64,000 nt of DNA. Source: Diabrotica undecimpunctata. Its lineage: Eukaryota; Arthropoda; Insecta; Coleoptera; Chrysomelidae. The stretch's first letter is position 1, and each line of letters begins with the position of its first letter. The notes below the pieces were generated by a model, which was not told the origin of the DNA, made no database searches, and saw only the letters and a program-made list of their open reading frames with translations. Location: NCBI RefSeq assembly GCF_040954645.1, contig NC_092809.1:130499914-130563913 (forward strand), written 5' to 3'. Below are positions 55,925-64,000 of this stretch, piece by piece. The position numbers were made by a program, and so were the translations under genes.

Positions 55925-58315
55925 ACTAATCCAACAAGCTTTTCCTTAAATTCATATTTTAATTGATCTCCAGCACAAGTTACATTGCGAAATTCTAACT
56001 TCTCAAGGATTTGGGAAAAATTAATGAAACTTATGTCTTCTCATTCAACTTAAATACGGTTTTTGTTTCATTACAAGCCGTCAGATCTACAACTTCAACT
56101 TCATCATTGTTTCACACTTCTTGTATAACACACACAAATTTATATTTTTTCTTTTTGCCTGGAAATGACACAAGAATGTTGTCACCTTCTTTATACACTT
56201 GTGTGGAGTTTTGTCCATTGTTAGGTATATTTTCAGTCGTCGAGTCTGTATTACGTTCTTCAATTTTAAAATTTAAATTTGTATCTTTTTCTGTGTCACA
56301 CACTTTATCTTTTTGTTTAATATTGTTTGTACCAGTCCACATAAAACTGATATCATCAAGGCTATCACCAGACTCTTGCTATTCTTCACAAGTCTTTGAA
56401 TCTGAAGAAATAAATACTTTTCTTTTGTGCGTTTTTCGTTTATCTCCGAGAAGTTGCACTTTTTTTTCTTTTTCTTTTTTTATTTTTTCTCGTTCTTCTT
56501 TTTTTCGTTTTTTTTCCTCCGCCCTTAGCTTTTTATTTTCCTCTTGTACTGTTTTTTCCATTTGCTTTTTCTCGTGATATTCTTGCCATTGTTTTGCAGT
56601 AATAACTGAAGGTACTTTTTCCTTCTTAGTTCGTTTTAATTGCTTTGACTGTTTGGGCTCAGGCCAAAATTGAGCTCTTTTAAATGGAGATGGAACCACA
56701 TATGATAACGTCGAAGTTTGTCTCAATTGCAGGGCTTCTGTTTGACTTCTTTTAGGTGTAAAATATTTTGTTGTTTTAGTTGGTGAGTTAACAGGAGATG
56801 AGAGTGCTTTAAATAACTCATTACCAATATTTGGCTCCTCTAGAGGAAAATTAGATTCAGAAGGTACTTCAGTCTCTTCCCTCAAATTTTCATTTGGATT
56901 TTTTGTTTTTTAATCTCCATTTTTATTATTTGGGATTTAAGAACGTTTAATTCAGACATTTTTTCTTTAAAAAAGAATAAAACAAAGAATGATCACGTAT
57001 GTCTCCATCCCATTCATCTCTATTTTTAAATATTGCAATTTTCTCCTTATCAATATTATCTTCTAAGAATTTTAGGCCAACTTCTAACACTTTGATTTTT
57101 TGACTTGCCGCAGCGTTGCAATGGTTGGGTATATCAGATGTATGTAACTCAGTGTTTATTAGTTTAACAGCATTTGGATTCCAAGGAACAAGGCTAGATT
57201 TTCGAAATGCATTTTGAAGTACAGTTGGTGTCATTCTTTCTTCCAGTAGTTCGACAAGTAAGGGAGAAAAGTAAATCTTTTTAACACATAAGCAGCATAA
57301 TTGGTTAATTTCCATTGCTGCAACTTTATTTTTCCAACCATCCTTAAGAGTACGAAACACAGCTATATCCATAGGCTGAATGAGATAAGTGGCATTTGGA
57401 AATAAGGCAATCAAAATTATTCCCTTACTTTCACAGAATTGAAATGATGATTTGATCTATGAAAAGAATCATTAGCAAAGTAATACCGGCATTTAACAAC
57501 CATGGATAGAAAGGCATTTGTGACGTATTCGGTCTCTCCGGTCATCCAACCAGTTTCGCTCTTCCCAATACCCCACCATTCAGGAACACTAACAGCTAAG
57601 TCTCTTGGAATTCGTTCGTTACGGAACAATATCATTGGAGGTGCCATCGTTCCAGCTGCGTTTCCAGTTATTAAAACTGTAAGGCATTCTTTGTCATCAC
57701 TGTTGACCTGCTGATATACAGTTTTATCGCCTTTCTTTACCAAGACTTTACTACCTTTTGGATTAAGAAAGAATGCAGACTCATCTCCATTAAACACTCG
57801 TGAGGGATCATTCAAAACTTGTTTATATGTTCTGTTACATAAGTTTTAATTTCTTGAAACCAATTTAATACACTTTTCTTAGTTACTTAAGCTCTGCTTA
57901 TTGTTAAATTTTGAGCAGTCCTTGTAGATACTTCCAAATTTCGTTTCAAAAAACTATAGTACCATTTCCGCCCAGGTCTATTTGATTTAAAAGGGTTCTT
58001 TCTTTACAGTTCTTGTATTAAGTGTTGGACGCTGGTAAGTAAAGCTTTTTTACCAATTGGAAACCCAGCTTTTGAAATTGTGAAAATCCAAAGGACAATA
58101 TTTTTTCTTCTTCCTTCGTCAAAATGGAATCTGGGCCCATTTGTCTAAATTTTGACACGCTTTTATTAATTCTATTAATTAATGTACTTCTGGGGTTGTG
58201 GGTACTCCATTGTTTTAAGCTTCAAGAGAAGCTAAAAACAATGGAGCTAGAAGAACCATTTGCTCTTCAGAATAACAAAACATATTTACTTTGGTTGGAG
58301 GCATCATAAAATATC
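55925..58315 (-). pseudogene. Pogo/Tigger-like transposase (CENP-B type), degraded
   Basis: Minus strand: TPRSTLINRINKSVSKFRQM (psq-type helix-turn-helix, about 58200-58150), ILTKEEEKILS, VSTRTAQNLTISRA, then DPSRVFNGDESAFFLNPKGS (first catalytic D), LITGNAAGTMAPPMILF and ESTGW-type codons. A frameshift follows inside the second D region near 57420 and GIILIALFPNATYLIQPMDI resumes; AFRKSSLVPWNPNAVK comes next. The C-terminal domain is long and charged (KKRKKEEREKIKKEK at about 56490) and continues, with stops at 56883 and 56380, to EFRNVTCAGDQLKYEF at about 55950. The long charged tail resembles insect Tigger-like proteins. It is inactive. Confidence 0.88.
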
Positions 58316-58487
58316 TGAAATAAAGAAACACCAGTAGTTAACAGTCATATGATCTAGTAAATGACATGCTGTCATCTACTGGTACAGTTTGAAATATCAT
58401 CTTGAGAATATTTTAGAAAAAACAACACGCATTGAGAAAGCTTGTAAAGCGTTTTTATGGACAAATAACGTTCACAATAATTTGGCT

Positions 58488-58513
58488 AGTAGTTGACATC
58501 CATGTCAACTACT
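58488..58513. promoter_or_regulatory. Palindromic candidate transposase-binding site
   Basis: AGTAGTTGACAT, CC, then the exact complement. It combines two copies of the subterminal motif of the pogo-like element head-to-head and lies between the transposase start and the right end. Confidence 0.65.
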
Positions 58514-59616
58514 TTACATGGATGTCATGTACAATATTGTACACAATGGGATAGCTACTTTTTAAGCATATTTTGAGTTTGCTTATAGCTTGCAATATAC
58601 ATTGGGGTTTTACAATAATTTAATACAAACAAATAAACATGCCATATGTTGTGCAAAAATACTAACCTTCTAAATACTTTTCTTTAAAAAATACTAATTT
58701 TATCCACAACACAAAACTGACCAACTGCCATTTGCTGCTATATTGAATTTGCTAAAGGTAGGAAGTTTTAACTTGTGGGATGAACAGATAGATGGCCCCA
58801 CTATTTTCAACTGTAGATTTCTGGATTCTAATAATAAAATTTAGCTTATTTTGTAAAAACGAAACTTATATTGTCAACTACTGGATCACTGTCAACTAAT
58901 GGTTCCTTTAACTTAATTGTATTCAGGATGTATTATTTTTATTATTTGAATTACTTATCAATTGATCATAAAATTTTAATTTCGATTGTTGTAAGAGTTC
59001 TACGTGGCCTGCTTTAGTTTTGTTATAATTTGCCAATAGGCAAATTAACATTACATTACTTAATTTCAGGAGTTATGTATTTTTTATTGCAAGTCTGCTT
59101 ACTAATATTATACTGTTTGTTCTGAAGAGTTCTATTGTTGTTTTTCCACTCCACTGCATTAAATTCTTCAACCAGGATGTGCGTCGTCTCCCCGGTCCTC
59201 TTTTTCCTTCCACTTTTGCTTGTATAACCAATAGGATCAACTCATATTTTTCATTTCTTAGTATGTGACCAAAGTAGCTCATTTTTCTTTTCTTTATAGT
59301 GTTGAGTATTTCTTTTTTTTTATCTTTCTTAATATTTCCGTATTTGTTATGTGTTGTTTCCATAATATCTTCCAAATTCTTTGATAACACCACAGCTCAA
59401 AGCTGGCAAGTCTTTTTCAGTTGCGTCCGTTATTGTCCAGGCTTCAACTTCACATAAAAGGGCAAAGAATACGTAGCATCTTAATACTTTAGTTTCAATT
59501 TCTATTCCCAATTTTCCATTGCATAATATTGACACCTATTGAAAGCGCTTCTGATTATCTTGCGACGTTTTATTTCAAGGTTGCTGTCCCATTGTTCATT
59601 TAGCTTACATCTTAAG

Positions 59617-61743
59617 TACAGTAGGTGATCAAATTATTGCGATCAGTCCCAAAAAGTTTTTCACATTTGTTTTATTATATTTTTTGATAAGTTTTATAGT
59701 AAAATATTATGCTGTTACAAAATTAAGGTAGGCCAATATGTTTTGTCACTATACTCAGTTCGCTATTCCCAGTCCGAACTGTCTAATGGATTTAGTAATT
59801 ATTTTTTTGCGAAGTTAGTTACTTTTGACAGACTAGAAGTGGCTGGAAAGTACTATACAACTAAGCACACATACTCATAGCCAATATTAATAGTAAACAA
59901 ACTAAATAGTAAATAAAATAGAACTTTACGAATTACCGACAATAATAATTATTTATTTATTTGCACCATATAATAAATAGTTATGTTAAATTATAACAAC
60001 TGAAATATATTTTTTAAATATATACTACCCAATATTTTATGGGTTTAGTATACACTTCCACTATTTAGAATAATTCTTCTTCTTTCAACGAAAGAAGTCT
60101 GCAATAGTACCTAGTACACTTGAGCTATTAATACTGAGAAGTAGGAATTGTTGTGTTGTAGGTTTCCGACAATGAATCTGTCAAAATATGCCCGAGCTAA
60201 GCGAATGGAGTATAATAACTTTACTTTTTTGACATTGACAGCTCTAGAACTGTCATTCGTGTCAAATTATATCACAACATACACATTGTGGTGAATTTGC
60301 GCTTGTAGGTTAGAATTGAATTTGTCTGTTTTTATTTTGTTTTTGAAATATTAATATCGTTTTATCGATATAGTATGTTTTAATAATGTATTAGTAGTAA
60401 TTTTAAGTGAAAAAAAATCAGTTTTAATTTTAAACGCATTTTCAAAAAATATCTATTTTTAAGAATAAAATCCTAATGGGTAAGGCTAAAAACATCCCTG
60501 AAACTAAAATAGTGCAGATAAAGATACTTTTATGAAATAAAAAGCTTTTATAACGTTGGATAGCTCAACAGTGCCAATTAGCGCAAGCAACAGTGAGCAA
60601 TATAAAAAAATTGATACCAAGAAACCCCTGACTTATGAACGTGCTCAAAAATGTGGTCGAAAGGTGGTCACTTTACCCAGAGACGAAAAAACACATGAGA
60701 GATATCTTCGTAAACAACAGAAAGAAACCACAAAAAATTCTCACGGGACTTATTCGGAAGACTGGGATGCCAGTTTCTGGAGCAAGGTTTCAAATCATGT
60801 CGCCCCGCCAAAAAACTAAAGTTGACCGTCGCTTTGACGAAAAAAATACTAATATAGGCCAAATAACACCAAAATTGGACAATTGAGTATTGGAATAAGG
60901 TAAACTACATCACTACTAAAGCTAACATCCGTATAACCAATGGTTTTATTCTAAAAAATATCTTATATTTTTTTTTATTCACAGCTTTGTTTCTCCGATT
61001 AGTCTACAGTGGAAATGCTCATGGACAAGTCGACCTTCGTCCGAAGACGGGTGGGTGAAAAATATTACAAGGATTGCATAGTGAAGCGAGTAAAGCATAG
61101 CGATATCATGGTATGACCTGTGATCAGTAGCAAGGGCATAGGGAGGCTGTACAATGTGAAGAAAATGATGAACCAATATCAGTATATTGAAGTTCTGCAA
61201 AAAAAGCTAATGCCGCAAATTAAAGACTGGTTTGGCGAATCGGAAGATTATACCTTCATGCACGATTCAGCACCGTGCCATATAGCAAAAACAGTAACAT
61301 CGTACCTGAAAAAAAAAGAACAATAATGTACTGAAGTGGCCAGGTAATTCCCCAGACCTAAACCCGATTGAAAATCTATAGAAGCCCATGAAGAGGAGGA
61401 TTGTCTGAGAAATTGTCACAAATAAGCAGCAGTTAATTGAGAGACTCATTGCCAGCTGACATAGAGACGATAAAATAAAAGAAGACATAGAGCATGCCAA
61501 GAAGAATCAAGGAGCTATCATCAAAGCTAAAGGAGGTCACACCAAATATTTAACAAAAAATTATTATTTAAGGTTTATTTAAGGTCAAAGAGAAACATTT
61601 TTCAAAATTTTGTAAAAGAACGTGTTTCTGCTTTATTTTTATGTTATACTCACATCATTAGACGCTTATATGCAGTTTTATGCAGTTAAACACCAAAAAA
61701 CACAGCTTTTTTGGAGATATTATAATTATTTGATCACTCACTA
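59617..61743 (+). mobile_element. Tc1-like element nested in a LINE
   Basis: The left end at 59619 reads CAGTAGGTGATCAAATTATT after TA; the complement of the right end reads TAGTGAGTGATCAAATAATT, so the right outer base and TA are mutated. The element is about 2125 bp and holds one transposase pseudogene in the plus direction. It interrupts the minus-strand LINE at a position consistent with TA insertion. Confidence 0.85.
60476..61571 (+). pseudogene. Tc1-like transposase (DD34E), degraded
   Basis: ATG 60476 opens MGKAKNIPETKIVQIKILL followed by TGA, then RWIAQQCQLAQATVSNIKK, the N-terminal helix-turn-helix. GRKVVTLPRDEKTHERYLRK and, after a frame change, RKTGMPVSGARF complete the DNA-binding half. 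Then VEMLMDKSTFVRRRVGE, VKRVKHSDIMV (W to stop at about 61117), YTFMHDSAPCHIAKTVTSYL (second D), and NSPDLNPIENL (E), and it ends KAKGGHTKYLTK. The second D to E spacing of 34 is normal for Tc1, in contrast to the IS630-type copies. Confidence 0.85.
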
Positions 61744-61979
61744 CAATTGTATCTGAATACTTTCTCTAAAACTTTTCCTTTAACATAGATTGTTTCGTCT
61801 TCAATCTTGTTCTTACTGACAATCACGATTTTTGTTGTTTTTTTGTTCACACTTCACAGCCATTCCATACCTCCCGCGATCAACCAAAATTGCCTCTTAC
61901 CTCTTCTCTGCTGTTCGCAACGAGTATTGGGTCGTCTGCATAACTGACAAGATCTTTACGAGAAGATAAGAAAAGAGTC

Positions 61980-63138
61980 ATAGTGTCAACAATAAAAATG
62001 GATAACTGGGACCAATATTTTGAGAAACTCCTAAGGGAAGATAGACCACAATTTAAAGACAGCAATGAAACACAAAATATAAATATTTTAACTTCGCCCA
62101 TACGAATAACAACGAAAAAAGTGGAAGATGTATGTAGATTTTTAAAAAATAACAAAGCACCGGGTCCAGGTAACATCCCTGCAGAGTTAATTAAACACGG
62201 TACAACCAAACTATATACAAGTTTAGCAAAACTGTTCCAAAACTGCATTAATGAAATGACAACCCCAGAGGAGTGGAAGACATCATTCATATCCACTATA
62301 CACAAAAAAGGCAGAAGAGATGAATGTGACAATTACAGAGGCATTGCCGTGACAAACTCGGTCAGTAGAATATACAGAAAAGTAATTAAAAACCGAATAG
62401 AAAGCGAATATAAAGACTTAGAGGCTGAGGAACAGGCAGGATTTAGGGCAGGTAGTAGATCTACTGTTGACCATTTGTTTTGCATTACACAGATTATTGA
62501 AAAGAAAATAGCCGTTAATCAAGAAGTACATTTATTGTATGTAAACCTACGAAAGGCTTATGATAGCGTACCACATTATAAATTATGGGAAGCGTTAGAG
62601 AAAACAAACATAAGCATGAATTTAATAAATGCGACGAAGGAACTGTACGCTAATGCTAACTCAAAGGTAAAGGTTGGAAATAATCTGTCAAGTGGATTCC
62701 AAATGAATAAAGGCTATAAGCAGGGCTGCTTCTGTCCCCGAAATTATTTAAAGTTTATCTAGAACCGGCTCTAAAACTGTGGAAGCGCAAATGTAGAAAT
62801 ATGGGAATGCCGATTAACAACAATAACATATACACTTTGTCATTTGCAGATGATCAACTAGTGACAATATCCAAAAAACCGAGTATATGTGTATCGGAGG
62901 GAAACAACAGGACCTCATATTGGAAGATGGAGAAGTTATTAAACATTGCAAAATAAATAAATATTTAGGAATGATCATCACAAAAGAAGGCAACGTAGAC
63001 GACGAGAAAAACAACCAAGCAAGAAGAGCATTTTTCTTCTCAATAGTATCCTTTAGGATTAATCAATATCTAATAATAACAAGCACAAGATATATAATAC
63101 AATCATTAAAAGTATAATTACCTACAGTAGTGTAGTAG
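61980..63138 (+). pseudogene. RTE-type reverse transcriptase, 3' end lost at a microsatellite
   Basis: The open frame from 61983 reads MDNWDQYFEKLLREDRPQF, NNKAPGPGNIPAELIKHG, IHKKGRRDECDNYRGIAV, AEEQAGFRAGSRSTVDHL, YVNLRKAYDSVPHYKLWEA and KVKVGNNLSSGFQMNKGYK. A single-base frameshift at about 62730 follows; then TLSFADDQLVTISKK (FADD) and KHCKINKYLGMIITKEGN in other frames, and NTIIKSIITYSS just before the TA repeat. The rest of the C-terminus is absent. It is the same subfamily as the copy at 5096-6560, which also meets a TA repeat. The aspartate of the usual VDLRKAYD is N here. Confidence 0.88.
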
Positions 63139-63140
63139 TA

Positions 63141-63184
<44 letters not shown>
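63139..63184. repeat. TA microsatellite
   Basis: A TA dinucleotide run at the point where the preceding LINE frame stops. RTE copies of this subfamily often carry a TA tail, so recombination between TA tracts could explain the missing C-terminus. Confidence 0.92.
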
Positions 63185-63189
<5 letters not shown>

Positions 63190-64000
63190 GAGTATTTCTC
63201 TAGTTTTGGGCACTATGTTTTATACTTATACCTACCAACAAATATTACAAACTGATTCATTAAAGATCACAAGAATAAAGAAATCACTACTACTGTTAAA
63301 AGATTTAATAGATTTAATTAGGTTTGCATCTTGACCTTGCATTGAAATTACACTATTTGGAGATATTGTTAATAAATTATCGATGTACCTACTTATCTGT
63401 ATTTGATACGTTTAATAGTCTGGTATGTTGCGAAATGTTTATAAACAGTACCTATTTTTACAATAAATTTATCCTTCTATAAAATTTTGTTTCGTTAATT
63501 TAATAATTTAATTTATACGAGTGTTTTTCTTATTTTCTCATTTTTCCAACAGTTTTGCATCTTAACGTTGTATTGAATTTACCGTGGCCGGCATACCGCT
63601 AACTCTGACTACAGTGATTTGTATAACTGGTTGTCTACCTAGAGGCAGCAATAAAATGCGACTGTTTATATTTATATTATCGAGTAGCCAAGTAAAGTTA
63701 TCAATCTATAAATTTATTAATACTATTAGGAGGTAAAAGGTGAGTATTGTCTAATTAAATTTACCATTACAACAATTAATCAAACTAATAGTGATACGTT
63801 GAATAGTGTGGATAATATTAATTCGATACACGCAAAAAGGAAGTACATACTTTTCCACTTTTCATTTGTTTTAAGGTCGCTTCAACCTTATTTTAAAAAA
63901 CAAATTGTAAAAGTTATGCTAACCATTTTAATTTAGTATACAATAACGATATGTGTACATAGTTCAAAGGTTTGCTAATTTAATATTGAATAAGTACTGT
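63185..64000. other. No gene recognised
   Basis: AT-rich DNA with no supported frame to the window end. Confidence 0.5.

Larger units (their letters stand above)
55639..58915 (-). mobile_element. Complete pogo-like element, TA duplication
   Basis: The element runs 55641-58913 (3273 bp) between TA dinucleotides. 24 of 27 bases match between the left end (TAAGGTAACGGAACCAG...) and the complement of the right end (TAAGTTAAAGGAACCAT...). Multiple copies of an AGTAGTTGACA-like motif lie near both ends. It carries one degraded pogo/Tigger-type transposase on the minus strand. Confidence 0.88.
59073..61965 (-). pseudogene. RTE-type LINE split by a Tc1 element
   Basis: Right piece (61965-61744): SYADDPILVANSREEVRG (catalytic YADD), then in other frames KIEDETIYVKGKVLEKVF and RY. 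Left piece (59618-59073): YLRCKLNEQWDSNLEIKRR, ETTHNKYGN, IKKRKMSYFGHILRNEKYE and a GPGRRRTSWLKNLMQW motif. Expected LINE codons (KVFRYKYLG) run straight from one piece to the other, so they were one copy. Both frames contain stops. Confidence 0.85.

Noticed and set aside
56011..56577. 188-codon plus-strand frame rich in S/F/L
   Set aside because: Antisense to the charged C-terminal region of the pogo-like transposase; lysine- and glutamate-rich codons read backwards as S/F/L.
1..64000. CRISPR arrays, operons, ribosome-binding sites
   Set aside because: No regularly spaced repeats or prokaryotic gene organisation; the window is eukaryotic.

Overview
This window is AT-rich nuclear DNA from an arthropod, most likely an insect. 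A chrysomelid-type beetle such as Diabrotica is my best guess, from the mix and density of RTE-type LINEs and IS630-type transposons; the species is inference. I find no host protein-coding gene I would defend. The only cellular-type gene is a tRNA-Asp-like sequence at 37104-37175. Nearly everything recognisable is mobile-element debris: at least fourteen LINE reverse-transcriptase remnants, three IS630-type transposase copies with an unusual second-D to E spacing, two mariner-like pseudogenes plus a fragment, a Tc1 element and a Tc1 fragment, a hAT remnant, a complete pogo-like element, a Jockey LINE and several fold-back or MITE-like repeats.

Layout. 1-2000: IS630-type transposase pseudogene behind a palindrome-rich leader. 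3068-4764: young RTE insertion with an open frame and 14-bp target-site duplications. 4900-13400: degraded LINE fragments on both strands. 13537-13710: CT/TA microsatellite. 14484-15990: hAT remnant. 16250-18760: LINE pseudogene carrying a nested LINE tail, then a mariner pseudogene. 20650-25280: AT palindrome, IS630 N-terminus, then a LINE split by a complete IS630-type element (22924-25010). 26139-27620 and 36091-39262: two copies of a TA-flanked element whose second copy holds a small intact spliced HTH reading frame, the tRNA-Asp-like gene and a fold-back insertion. 29159-31051: complete mariner-like element with about 280-bp inverted repeats. 31672-33690: LINE ORF1-like and endonuclease remains. 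39780-47835: LINE fragments, a second IS630-type element (40953-43209) and a MITE. 48063-49878: apparently chimeric Jockey insertion. 53095-54440: mariner fragment and RTE 3' half. 55641-58913: pogo-like element with repeated subterminal motifs. 59073-63182: a LINE split by a Tc1 element, and an RTE copy ending in a TA microsatellite.

The genes do not form a pathway. The nested order (LINE first, DNA transposon or LINE tail later) gives relative ages. The features most worth following are the IS630-type elements with 82 residues between the second D and the E, the two-copy YAGTYYGTCCC element with its 93-aa spliced frame, the pogo subterminal array, and several LINE insertions whose exact target-site duplications can be read directly.
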